Below are positions 1 through 11,219 of a stretch of 64,000 nt of DNA, piece after piece. The stretch is from the NCBI GenBank assembly GCA_902702965.1, contig CACRXP010000160.1:21496-85495 (forward strand), written 5' to 3'. A program made the position numbers and the translations under genes. Every line of letters begins with the position of its first letter. Within the stretch, counting starts at the first letter, position 1. The notes below the pieces were generated by a model. The model ran no database searches and had not been told where the DNA came from. It worked only from the letters and a program-made list of their open reading frames with translations. The DNA is from Spirometra erinaceieuropaei (lineage: Eukaryota; Platyhelminthes; Cestoda; Diphyllobothriidea; Diphyllobothriidae).

Positions 1-59
1 GGAGCTCAGTGGAGCCAAACGCAAATGCCAAGTGAGTTACAACCTGAATTGGAGACATA

Positions 60-135
60 AATAACTGACCACGGTTAATAAGCCAAAATTGGTTCCTTCG
101 GCTTCACTAATCTTTGCCGATGATATGTGCGGAGG
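60..135 (+). repeat. SINE-2 3' fragment
   Basis: A short stretch matches the tail of the tRNA-derived SINE seen at 9838-10032 and 36505-36690. It shares the order CTGACNACGG, TAATAAGCC, a C/T-rich run and TTTGTCGG-like bases. The tRNA-like head is missing, so it is a 5'-truncated or decayed copy. The match was judged by eye. Confidence 0.5.
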
Positions 136-487
136 AATGAGAGAGGACCGAGGACGGAATATCCCGAGATTTAGGTTGTGATAGTCGTTTAGTCTGTTCC
201 AAGGCTAACTGTGCTCAGCAAGCGCAGATCCGTTTTTCACACTAGAATTTTTCTGACATTTGTCCTGGTTCCACGCCCGCGCGACTCATCCTTCGTGATG
301 GTGCCCTCTTAGCATTCTTCGCACTCGTTTGCAACTGGGGCTTCTATCCGTACTGACTCCATTAATCATGTTTATCTTCTGTCATCCTAAGCAAACTGCC
401 TCTTCCTCCATAGCTTTTTAGCGAAAGCACTATATTCTCCTCTCTCTCCAAATTACAGTTCAACCTTCGTGACCGACGATATTCACC
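136..487. other. No recognisable feature
   Basis: Unique-looking intergenic DNA. I see no long open frame, RNA gene or repeat match. Confidence 0.5.
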
Positions 488-720
488 TTGCGCTCAAGAG
501 CAAGGTGAGACAGGTACAGTGATCTGCGCGTGAATTAGTTTGACGTGGTGGCAGACTTTCGCAGCATCTACCGCGCTTTCTCCTCCGCTACCTAGGCCCG
601 CTGTCAAGACATAGTCAAGAGGACCGGATGAGGGGAGTGCGTGGGTGGCTGGCGGGACCAGACTCGAACCTAGACATACCACCGCACCCCCTTGGGCTAC
701 AATTAACACTTGACCAAGAT
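488..720 (-). repeat. SINE-1 copy (tRNA-derived, minus strand)
   Basis: Read on the minus strand, a pol III box A-like TAGCCCAAGGGGG (about 682-700) precedes a box B-like GGTTCGAGTCT (about 660-672). A tail follows that contains AAAGCGCGGTAGA, ACTAATTCACGCGCAGATCAC and CACCTTGCTCTT. The same tail occurs on the minus strand at 8812-8990 and 31793-31850. The order box A, box B, family-specific tail is that of a tRNA-derived SINE. Open frames in this region are incidental. Confidence 0.55.
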
Positions 721-1984
721 TCTAACCCACAAGAAACTAAATGGGTCAAAAGGAGGAGAGGATGACACAAGACGCTGGACGACCATGCACACTCTCCCCA
801 CATAGAGGCTTTGGGACAGGTTGCTTTATGACTTTATTCACGTTTCGTAAGTCGTCCCATTAATCTCAAGTTTTTGGGCTAAAGACCTGGTTTAATGGTG
901 ATTTACTAATAAATGGGATTTAAAGTCAGTGAATAGGAATTTTTGCAAGTCTAAAAGTGTCCAGTTTCTTTATACAAAGGAGCACATTCTGCAGTAATTC
1001 CTTGAGTCCGTGGAATCCTGGCCTAAAAGGGTAATGATTCTGGAAACGGGCAGTATCGCATGGTCTTTCTTGGTTAAGTTAAATGCGTTGTGAAAGTATA
1101 AGCAATAAGTACATCATTGTGTAAGTAAAGCAAGTTATGTTTTCTATGCTGACAAAACCAGCACTTAAACAACTTTGAGGAAGATATTAATGCCGGATTA
1201 AATGGGCCGGAATTGGGTAAATAATGAAACAAGCAATTACAAACCTGGTATTTGAATTTCAGTTCAAGTGACGAAAGCAGTTGCTGAGCAACCAGTATTG
1301 TTCTTATGCTACTGATTCTGTTTTATGTCTTAGTTGATATCTTAATTTATGCCCAGTAATAAAGCGTTTCGCTGAACTCATTGAACAAAATGCACATACA
1401 GAAATATCTCTTGATTTGTTAGGCGTACTAAGTCTAACCAGAACTGCAGTAATCCACAATTGAATAAGCTTCTACTTGATCCATATTGGTAGTATATTGA
1501 GCATAGAGGTCACGGGCGGTTTTCTTCAAAATATGTTTGAGAGTGGATCATTCTATGGAATTCACCTCTTTGGCCGGGTGCCTACATTTTGTGATGGTAT
1601 AAATCTATCATGCATCTGCGTTGTATCTTCTGTGGTGCTCTAAACAGTTCCAAGACTGTTCTCCAGGATTTCAGAAAGTAGGTCTTGTGGTAACATCATC
1701 ATTTCCACTCCAAATAGAAGAACAGCAATAACTGAGGCAACCCAACAGTTCATCTCCATTGTGGAGTGTCCCACCGTGGTGAAAGGATGCAGACAGGTGG
1801 GAACTTTCTGGTCCCATTTTATGCAACTTGGAGCGTCCCCGGCACTTGGGAGACCTAATGTTGATTTTCTGCCGAAAACTGTATAGCCGAAATACCTTTA
1901 TTAATAGTATTTGTTTGGGATATTAACAGAGACTTATATTCATTGAAGTCAGGACATTGCATACATGCCTTCGGATTTTTGATG
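721..1984. other. No recognisable feature
   Basis: AT-rich intergenic DNA without convincing coding potential or a repeat match to the rest of the window. Confidence 0.5.
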
Positions 1985-2266
1985 ATGCTCTTAATGCTTC
2001 TTAGAATGGATTGTTACCCGTGCAACTTTGTCGACTGTTGCATACGCAAACGAAATGAGAGATCAAATTGTGGCGGCCCGAATTGCGAAGAGCGCCCCCG
2101 TACGTCAAAATCGCCAAACATTCTAGTCCGCGATAATGAAATTCTCACGGAAGCGATCAGTCGCGTGGAGCGTGAGCTGCTTGTGTCATGGTTCTCCGAA
2201 CCTCAGTCAAGTGACAAGCGCGATGACCTCTCGCCTCAATATAACGTGCTGAACCTTTGCTGATGC
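1985..2266 (+). pseudogene. Penelope-like element fragment (linker plus end of GIY-YIG endonuclease)
   Basis: The plus-strand frame opening at 1943 contains YPCNFVDCCIRKRNER (about 2018-2065), matching YPRNFVNRCIRKMDER in the PLE at 48-50 kb. It then has EILTEA and RELLVSWFSEP (about 2142-2210), matching EILTRG and RELLESWFTAP at the end of that PLE's GIY-YIG domain. PQYNVL corresponds to its terminal IQYSAL. The linker and the endonuclease end lie next to each other, so about 100 residues holding the GIY-YIG catalytic core are deleted. The 106-residue open frame is therefore a decayed retroelement tail, not a host gene. The PLE reverse transcriptase is absent upstream. Confidence 0.7.
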
Positions 2267-4921
2267 GGAGTGATTAGCCAGGCAGGCAGAGCGCGGGCGA
2301 ACAGTATTCCCATTTGCTTTGTCGGTGAGCTAAATTTCCGAATAACTGTTAAGTAAATAGTTAGCACAAGTCATTATCGCACTCGATCCAATCATTTGAG
2401 ACGAATACGGAAACCGACACTTTCGATAACTATGATGTTGCAGAGTAACTGCGTCCTGAACTTAGCAGAGACCTCGTGCAAACATTACTCTTATCAAGTG
2501 CTGTCTCTGACGCTGGACTCGGGTGTGAATACGGAAGGCCAGACAAATGAAGCTTCTCAGTTGCATCCTAGAACTCACATTATACTTTTGCGGACAATTT
2601 CCTGTGTACAAAACATCACCCAGCTAACCAGAGTATAAACTTTGTTTACCGTGGAACTAACCGAATTCCTCCTTGTTTTTTGATTTTAGGCCCGCACGGG
2701 CAACTTCACGTATGGCCGTGCAGAAAAAGCTACGGCAAAACGTCCGTTCTACACATCGACAAAAACGATATATGATAGTGTCAAGATAGTCGATTATGAT
2801 TCAAACGGAGCTGGTGCTATTTCTCGAATTAACAATAAAGTTGCAAGTTTGGCCTAAAGACAGAAGACTGAGGTCAGATATTTTGCTTTAAAAAAATTGT
2901 ACCCGTCACATGGCATTCCCACATTTGGCCCGGCGGTTGTTCTTCATCGCTCACATCACTCTTTTAGAACAACACGGGCGTTAATCCAATGAGCTGTGTT
3001 CAGTAAAACATGTCTGCGCAAAACAGCCAAACTTTTGACGTTCCCAAGTTTCTTCCCGATGTTATAGTGCAGCCACTCGTTCACAAATAAAAAGTGAGCG
3101 AATGTTGACAGGCAGCTACTAGACTTTGCTTCCTAAATCGTCGTCTCATTGTATAGTATAACATCGGTGATTACCACTCAGTTTTTGTTAAACTTTAGCA
3201 TTTGCTCACTTAAAACTGGCTGTGCGTCAGTGTCGTTTGGATACGGAGTGGGCAACGATCGGGTGTAGGACCCCCAACTAACTTGAGCTAGCCAGCGAAG
3301 CGTGTCATACGTTGAATGGTGGTCGAGGGGGTTGTAAGGGGGGGACAACACACAGGACGGAGAGCAAGAGGACACAGAAAATGGATAAATTTCGGCCTAA
3401 AGCTTGTCGTACGTTGTCATTTGGCAATGACAGCGGGCGAGATAATTAAAGAATAAGCAAAAAGTAATTTTCAGAAAAATAACGGACTTTGAATAATGCG
3501 CCGCTTACAAGTTTAAATTCAGTCAGGAAGGGGAGGAAAGTTCAAACAATGGGAACGACATATATTTTTGGAGTTGCCATCTACTTGGGAGTTCTACACT
3601 TATCGTTAACACGGTATGCTATCGGTTCTGGATAGTCAGTTCTTTAAGCAAACGCTACACCAAACACCATGATAAATACATACTTGAGAAATCAAGGTTC
3701 AACAATTACTGAGGCAAAGTAGTTGCATGCCTGTCAAGGGGGCAAAGTAGGTCGGAGTTTTCTGTCTTGCTTTTATGAAGCGAAAAGATCCGAGCAAAAG
3801 CCAAAGTTACGAGTTCTCATAGGCTGAAATTCAATAAGAGTTATGCGTAATTTCGGACCAGACTAATTGGGGCAAATTTGTAGTCATTCAATCTAAGTAT
3901 AGATATTCTACATCAAAGAAAATGCACTCGGTGATGAAGGTGACCGCAGTAAAGTGCCGCCGCACCATGATGCCCACCGACAACACAAGAAAACATACAA
4001 ATTATACGTTTGAAGATAGGGAAATTCTCCTTAGATGCACTCGTGACATTAAAGAAGGGCAATAAGCGGTCAAACGAAAGATGGAGGTGATGGTGTGTTA
4101 TCAGATTAAAAGCTTCGAGAGGGATAGGGACGCAGACACCTAGTATATATGGTGCGCAAGTCTACGCACTTAGCCAAAAGAGTATCCAGCGTGAAGGGAC
4201 AGGCTGGTAATAAAAGACATAGGAAAAGGTTCCCATAAGATGGCCAGAGCATGATATCTAATTCAACAAAACTTTAACTGTTTGTTTGAGGATGACTATC
4301 GAACTCGTTAAATAAAGGAGTCAGTTGGTCCACATCAGGCTAGAAAACGTGGATTTGAAAGAAGAACACTCGGGTGACCAAAATCAGTTCATCCGGGGTG
4401 GTGCTCCATCTCTGGACCACATTAAAAAGTGAACCCATGGGACAAACACGCGGAAGCACGATGGCTTTTGTTTTGAGTCTCTGGGAACAGAGCAGACGTT
4501 CAGATCAACAGCGGAGTCCTTGAAGAATATCTTGATCGAAATGCCTAGCCTGGTCGATGAGAATTAGCATATAAAACAATAAGGCTGCCTCCAAGTAAGG
4601 CAGTACATTTTTTCGTACACACAATAGAAATAGTCGAGTCATAATTGTAATTTCAGCATTGAGGAATGAAACACCACCAAAAATGACGTTACTGGACGTT
4701 TGCTTGTCATGAAAGTTTGGTTTTCGCAGCGTAGATCAACGGCTCACGGTTATGGTGTTAGTACTCACTGTGGAATATGGTAAGCTTAAACTACACTACT
4801 TTTTAAATGTTTCCATCCTTTCGAAAGTGGTAGAAATTTCGGCGACGTCTGGTTCTGCAGCCCAACTTGGTTGTTGCCATATGATAAGCTTACTAAATCA
4901 ATATTAATTAACGTACCTTAC
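2267..4921. other. No recognisable feature
   Basis: Intergenic DNA. Short open frames (for example 2396-2638 plus and 3178-3375 minus) show no domain or motif. No RNA gene or repeat family was recognised. Confidence 0.45.
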
Positions 4922-5300
4922 TTTGTCACCCGCTGGATTAAGAGGGGAAAGACAGCGCAAGCGGAGCCCGATAGTCGCGTGTACACACTCCCCGCGACAC
5001 ATCCACCCGCTAGATTACTATAATAAGGAGGGTCCCATAACAGCTGCAAGGCCGCGAAGGGGACCGCGTGGTAATTCACAATGTATGGCCACTATAGTGG
5101 AATCAACGGAATCCCAGTCCATCCGAAAAAATCCATTAGCAAGCCTACTTAGTCACTTGCAGGATTAAGATTATAAAGAGGGTGCAAGCAGGGCACGAAG
5201 CACGCGCAGAGGCGCATGTGAACTGGTACCTGATGTAAACGAGGATGCCGTATAAGTACTCCTCTTCCCATAGCACAACTACTCGCTGGATTAAAATGAC
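4922..5300. repeat. Degenerate tandem repeat with GCTGGATTA core
   Basis: The core GC(T/A)(G/A)GATTA recurs at 4932, 5009, 5159 and 5285. It is usually followed within 15-25 bases by AAGGARGGTGC-like sequence and flanked by GC-rich DNA. Spacings are about 77, 150 and 126 bases. This looks like an eroded minisatellite with a unit near 75 bp, some of it doubled. Units were compared by eye only. Confidence 0.4.
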
Positions 5301-8274
5301 AAGGAAGGTGCAAACCCGTGATATTTGTAAAGTCAGCGTACTCACATCTGCTCAATTTTTTGTAGGGAACTAACCATATGGTAGCGATCAAGTGGGGCTG
5401 CAGAATCAAAACTCGTCGAAATTTGGCACTAACAGAGAGCCAATGTCAAAAAAACGACTATTTCCTTGATGCCAAGGCACTTTGGGCATCCCGTGTTTGT
5501 TTGTTGACAGCAGAGAATTTATTTATTGGTGCTTATTGCAAACAGAATGATACCCCGTCAAAAATGAAGTCTGGGATGGGCGGCAATTCTGCGTTGATGG
5601 CCAAATGCAAATTGGCAGTCTCTTCTATCCTGCCGCTAGTGGAAAATACTCAGCCCGTCCCTTTGAAGCAGCCTTTGCACGGCAGTTCCTCGGATGCGAG
5701 AGAACGTTTTCCAAGGTAACTGTATTTGCTGTCAGTAATCAATTGCAAATTGCCAATCTTTTCAATTAGTGCAACGACCCCCTACTAACCGGAGTGTCTA
5801 CATGGCTACGGCTTACTTTAAACTCCTCATAAGTCTTGCACGATGGACACGAAATAGTTACAATTAGCTGACGTCATCTTGCTTCGTAGGAGTTCCAAGA
5901 CATTTTCAGCCTAACAACTGCTTCTATTAAATTTGAAGTTAGTCACACATATCAAGTGTCTCCTTAATAATGTGAGAGATTATTAGGAAATAAAAGACAG
6001 ACATAAGTCACCTTCATGCCTTCTTTAGTAGTCGTCCTTCCAAATGGAATGAATTTATTGTCCTCCTCTTCGTATGAATCCTTTGTCTTTGACAGAACCG
6101 TAAACATACTCATATGCAACTATGATCAAACTTTGACCCTCTGTTTCGCATTTAGGAGGGGGGCCACAATCAGGACAAAGTATCAACAGCATTTCGGGCA
6201 GTTAAAAATCTGTGAGGAAGTGGAAAACTGCACTGGTTTCCCCCTTTCCCGGGTTATTAACTTTCCATTGAAAATCGGTGGGCAGGCCAACGCCAAAGGT
6301 TTGCTTAAATGTTCAGAGGACCAGCAGTCACTGATCAAAAACTCTGTTTTTTATAGAGCAGGTTGCATGCATTCATCAGCAAAGCATAGCAACTAGTTGC
6401 ACGCACCCAAAACGAATTTTTTTCATCCAAGGCAATTGTCAGAATTTTGGCGAACCGGTGTCATCAATTTCCGAAACGAAAATTAATTTACAGTCAGCTT
6501 TCCCGTTTTCTTTGTTGAAGATTTTTCATGATGGGAAAACCATTTTGTCTGTTTACATCAGCTGCCCTAATTAAATTAGGTGCAGCTACAACCTATCTTT
6601 GTTCGTTTAACACGTCTACAATTCGTACTTTCAAATAAACGTTTTTCACTCGATAGATCATTTCATGCGTTTTTTTTTAATTATATCGGACGATATATCC
6701 AAAATTACCGAATACGTTCCACTCTTTGGGCAAAATCGACCAAATACTAATTCTGGCTCCAATTTCCTTTTTGTAAAAACCGCAACTCGGGGTCTATCAA
6801 TCGCAACTCTACGCTGCATGTAGACTGAAAATGTTAGAAAGTAACGCAACATTCATCCGCTTTCAATAAATTCGTTGGTGAAACCTCAGTTAGCCAGTAA
6901 ACGGATTCTAAAGAGGTCGAAATTGAGCCGCAATTCTGTGTCGAGCACCCAGAGGAGGAGACTCACCAGATGAAACTGCCGCAACGCAATATATCTAAAT
7001 AGTAGTGTTCCCTTCTGTCTTGCATGCGTGACCTCCAAACGTCGCATACTGGAATCCCACCAAGCATACCTGCGAATTAAATAAACGAGTGCAAATAATG
7101 GTAAATAATGGGTGAGGCAAAACGTCAGCACTTCAGTAACGCCAACACCTCCAACCAGAACAACAATGTCCATTACCAGCAGCTACTGAAACATCATCAT
7201 CGAAATTTTTATCAGAAGTCACTTCCAGTTTATTGGGCTTTGTATGCATGGGAAAATTGTCATACTAACAGTCATGGAGATGACAAAATCTCAAAAGGTA
7301 TTTTCTGAGTCATAGGAATTGTCGTTGGTGCTCAGCTGAATAATTTTATGGCGCAGACACATCGCTCGTTAGTCAGAATTATTAAAAGTGTCCTCACTTT
7401 AGCACCATGTGAGTCAGTATCTGCTTGTCTGTACCGTGCACATCTCGTTTCTACTTAAATAATACAAGGTGTCCACTGTTTCGTTGAAGTATTCTCTGCA
7501 ATTTTTTGAATTTTATCCCTGCGTGAAAACCTGATCATATTACTGTCCAACGCTAGTGTGGACCTGGGGGCATGCAAACTAAAAAACCAGATTATTAAAC
7601 GCTTTTTATCCAGTTAGGTCTAACATACCCGTCCGCAACTGTTCACAGACAATTTCCCGAAGTCTGCTATGTTTAAAGTTCCTCATTGCGGGCTAGAAGT
7701 GCAGGCCTTAGAACTTTACTTTTCATTTATTATCTTAACCTAGTTTTAAGATGACTCCAGTATCATTAAAATCTTTTAAAAACACCTGCCCCGTGATTAT
7801 GAAGGTTAAACCCAGACTGCTCTAAGAGATTTTTGGGATTCATCACTAAAGCATAAACGCGTAGGTAAAGCAGAACCTTTTAAATACCAAATTTGATTAA
7901 GCTGAGTCACTTACATTATAATATTTTTGTGGAGACTCCGGATGTTATACAATAGTTTGAAGACTTTCATCCCATTTGTTAAAGCCATTTTGACTATTCG
8001 TACTGAGTCAAGTATCTTGGTAACAGCTCGCTGAGAATTGGTAATTCCATGCCTATTTGCACTTGCAGACTTCGTTTAAAAGTTCATTAACCAGTGGATT
8101 AGATAGCAGTAAGACATGTGCTCAGAAACTATTATCACTATGTTTTTAATCAGAGCGTTAACACCATTCGCAAGATCGTTGTCCCTATAGCTAGTTCATA
8201 CAAGCGGGTGCCATACGAAGTCCAATTTCGACAATAATAAATTACACGGACAGACATCCTCACAGTTGTGAAGC
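5301..8274. other. No recognisable feature
   Basis: Intergenic. Open frames of 113 aa (5378-5719) and 126 aa (6016-6396) on the plus strand show no recognisable domain, no signal peptide and no homologous copy in the window. Confidence 0.4.
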
Positions 8275-8800
8275 GTTTAAATTCACGTTCAGCCTAAGCG
8301 CGGTAGTTTTGTTAGGTCAACTCAATCCATTTCCGATTTGTCTGCGTTGTCGGTCTCTTCGATTGGTTTTAAATGTATTCTCCACGCGCGGCACATAAAA
8401 TATTTTTTCTCTCCACCATCCACCCTCCTCTTCGATTCAGTGGAAAAGGTGGACTCTATTTCTGTGCCTCAGAGCATGTTTTTTAACCGTATTCCCACCA
8501 CGCACAAGACACATATTCGACTGTGTTTCAAGACACACTAACAAGCAAGGCACCGCAGCAAAATCCAGCTCCAGGCATGTAAGTCAAGGAGGGGTTGATG
8601 ACTTAAGCCAGCACGACGCGTGTCTATCATCAGTCTGTACACCGGGTGGGAATAACGTGGGACGAGGTGGTCTGCGTATTCACAAACCGCATGTAAATAT
8701 CTGTCACTCTTGTGAGAAAAAAGTGGGAAGACCTCGATACGAGGGTTCAGTCGCCAAGAACGATGTTAACCGTGTGTGCCACACGCAGTGGGCAAACACG
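8275..8800. repeat. Dispersed repeat R1, copy 1
   Basis: Shares an ordered series of similar blocks with 13360-13890. They run from TAAGCGCGRYAG, through a CTCTCCACC / CCCTCCTCT pyrimidine block, an AACAAGCAAGG-like block and CCAGCRYGACG, to GTGGGACG.GGTGGTCTGCGTATT, CGCATGTAAATATCTGTCA and GACCTCGATA. Total length is about 530 bp. No coding capacity is seen; it is probably a non-autonomous mobile element of unknown class. SINE-1 follows directly. Confidence 0.5.
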
Positions 8801-8811
8801 GCGGTTTACGT

Positions 8812-8990
8812 GTGAATTAGTTTAGTCTGAGGAAAAGGTACGCGCTTTCTACTGCCTACTCCCCTCTCTCATCACCTGGCTATGAAGGTGAGGCAATGCC
8901 AAGAATTTCTGGAGTTGGATTCGAACGCAGTGCCTAGCGATACTAGGTATCCTCTCTACGCGTGACACATACCAGCCGAACCCCGCGGAA
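8812..8990 (-). repeat. SINE-1 copy 2 (minus strand)
   Basis: On the minus strand a box B-like GTTCGAATCC (about 8918-8930) is preceded by a tRNA-like CGTAGAGAGGATACC. The SINE-1 tail follows: AAAGCGCGTACC, then ACTAAACTAATTCACACG. Compare the copy at 488-720. Confidence 0.5.
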
Positions 8991-9520
8991 TTTCCCAGAT
9001 TTTCACAGAACCAGTTAAGCAAATTGGACGCCACTCCCGTGAGAGAGTCGTAGAGGCCACATTATGAAGGGAGCAGTGGGCCTAAGTCTTAGTCCTTGGG
9101 CCACTTACTTTACATGCCCGCCGTGTTGACCACAAGGAACAAGTTCTCCACTCGTTTGGCAACTTTTCAAATCGCGACGTTTGGCACGTTGCGGTAGCTT
9201 CAAAACCTGTCAGCTATATTATAGTAAGTATCTCAATGATGATTTACCATGGAGACGGATTCTCCAGTGTCGGCCTCGATCTCACTTCCCCTCTCGTACA
9301 CCAGTCGACAATTCGAGCCTTTCGATCAACTGGTGATGAAATTTGGCGGAGTAGCTGACAGGGCTAGGCGACCCGTTTACGTTTGCTAGACACGTTTGAT
9401 CACTCCATTTGCCTGGGCACATCACAGATCATTCTTCCCACTTACGTGAGATGTGCAGTAAATGACTTACGACGCTCTTCACGGGGTGTAGCGCGTGGTG
9501 TGGAGGGAGTTCATGCAGTA
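8991..9520. other. No recognisable feature
   Basis: Intergenic sequence between SINE-1 and the left arm of foldback element FB4. No feature is supported. Confidence 0.4.
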
Positions 9521-9790
9521 GGCGGGCTGACTCATGAAATATCAAGCGGACTTCCGAAATGTGTTTCCGTTTTGAAAAGATCAATCATGTCAGGTTGTAA
9601 AATTGATCATCGTACAGCGTACTTCTATGATTCAGCTACCTCAGGATGCCGGCTTTTCCGTTTTGAAAAGATCAATCATGTCAGGTTGTAAAATTGATCA
9701 TCGTACAGCGTACTTCTATGATTCAGCTACCTCAGGATGCCGGCTTTCATGCCGGAACGAGTGAGTTCCGTATGAACGATCGGTGAACGC
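9521..9790 (+). mobile_element. Foldback element FB4, left arm, with internal duplication
   Basis: Begins with CTCATGAAAT followed by CCGAAATGTGTTTCCGTTTT, the family's arm start seen at 42443, 33217 and 24344. It runs through ATGATT.AGCTACCTCAGGAT to GATGCCGGCTTT. The matching right arm in inverted orientation is at 10690-10994. A 91-bp segment is duplicated in tandem inside this arm (9564-9747). Confidence 0.6.
9564..9747. repeat. Perfect 91-bp tandem duplication
   Basis: The segment starting TTTCCGTTTTGAAAAG and ending GGATGCCGGCTT occurs twice head to tail with period 91. I see no mismatch between the copies, so the duplication is recent compared with the arm divergence of the element, or it is an assembly artefact. 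Confidence 0.9.
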
Positions 9791-9837
9791 CCCCTACCAT
9801 TGTATATTCCCGATCGAAAACCGACAGGGCAACGGGC

Positions 9838-10032
9838 TTGTGACCCGGTGGGTAGAGGCGTGGACTTCTAAACCAACAGGTCGCGAGTTCGAGGCTCGGA
9901 TGTTCCACACTTCGGGATTGGGTATGGCTGGCTGACGACGGCTAATAAGCCAGAAATGGCCATTCCAGTCTCCCTTGTCTTTGTCGGTAATACCATTCTG
10001 CCTACTTTTCCAATTCCCGAATAACTTTGAAC
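9838..10032 (+). repeat. SINE-2 copy (tRNA-derived), running into a gap
   Basis: A tRNA-like head has a box A-like TGGGTAGAGGCG and a box B-like GAGTTCGAGGCTC (about 9885-9897). The family tail follows with GGGTATGGCTGGCTGACGAC, TAATAAGCCAGAAATGGC, CCCTTGTCTTTGTCGG and AATACCATTCTGCC. The tail recurs at 60-135, 36240-36480 (minus) and 36505-36690. The copy lies within the loop of foldback element FB4, so it inserted after that element or was carried by it. Confidence 0.7.
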
Positions 10033-10417
10033 NNNNNNNNNNNNNNNNNNNNNNNNNNNNNNNNNNNNNNNNNNNNNNNNNNNNNNNNNNNNNNNNNNNN
10101 NNNNNNNNNNNNNNNNNNNNNNNNNNNNNNNNNNNNNNNNNNNNNNNNNNNNNNNNNNNNNNNNNNNNNNNNNNNNNNNNNNNNNNNNNNNNNNNNNNNN
10201 NNNNNNNNNNNNNNNNNNNNNNNNNNNNNNNNNNNNNNNNNNNNNNNNNNNNNNNNNNNNNNNNNNNNNNNNNNNNNNNNNNNNNNNNNNNNNNNNNNNN
10301 NNNNNNNNNNNNNNNNNNNNNNNNNNNNNNNNNNNNNNNNNNNNNNNNNNNNNNNNNNNNNNNNNNNNNNNNNNNNNNNNNNNNNNNNNNNNNNNNNNNN
10401 NNNNNNNNNNNNNNNNN
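10033..10417. other. Assembly gap (N run)
   Basis: 385 undetermined bases. Translated frames across it are artefacts. Confidence 1.
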
Positions 10418-10689
10418 ACACTTGCAATCAGGGTTTCCAAACTACAAGCCGTAATTTTCCGCGTACGGAGAACCATACATTTTTCTGCGACATTAAGAGG
10501 AGACTATGTGTAATTCATGAAATTTAGCAGTGCAGTTGAGCTATATTGCTAGCTTTGCAAGCCACACTGGTAAATACAGAGACATGATGTTTTATGAAGG
10601 GTCACTTCATGGTATTAAAATGTCTCACAATTAGATACTTTTTTAAAACCGGATTTCACCGTTCTGTTGAGAATAAAATCAGAAGACGG

Positions 10690-10994
10690 AATTTTCTGCC
10701 GAATGAGCAAAATGATAAATACTTTTAGGCATGTTTTTCATGAAATATAAGTGCACTTTTAGGGGCATCGAAAATCAATGGGAAAAATGCATGCTACTTA
10801 AGCAATCATTTTTTACAAAGTATAGTTTCGCAATGCAGATGGAAAGAAGTGCGTTAGAAATCTGGCATCCTGAGGTAACTGAATCAGTACAGAATTATGC
10901 TATACGATGATTAGTTTTACAATCCCACATAATCAATTTTTTCGAAACGAAAACGCATTTCGAATTTCGGTTGACATTTCATGAATTAGTCCAC
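10690..10994 (-). mobile_element. Foldback element FB4, right arm
   Basis: The reverse complement begins near TTCATGAAATGTCAACCGAA and runs through GAAATGCGTTTTCG, ATTATGTGGGATTGTAAAAC, a TCAGGATGCCAG block, ACTTAAGTAGC and TTTCATGAAAAAC. This is the arm order of the family. Together with 9521-9790 it brackets a SINE-2 copy and a sequence gap. Confidence 0.6.
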
Positions 10995-11219
10995 CAAAGG
11001 ATTTTTGTGTTGGCAGGCAGGGCGACGTGTGATGATTGGATTTGGAGTGCAGTCCTGAAAGCTAACCTCCGATACCCACAAAGATGCTTGCGTGCGGCTA
11101 ATGCTAAACGGGTTTCCGTTGGTCCGGTAATTGGCGACGGTTCCCAAGACCTCCTAACGGCAAGCGTTTATTAGCATGATAATAACATGAGACTGAGACT
11201 AGTAGGAGCGAGTACACAG

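Noticed and set aside
4320..4620. Minus-strand residues that look protein-like (QARHFDQDILQGL)
   Set aside because: No family recognised, interrupted by a stop, and not repeated elsewhere in the window.
9868..10527. Four long open frames across the first N run
   Set aside because: They exist only because undetermined bases are read as X; the real bases code for a SINE and a foldback arm.
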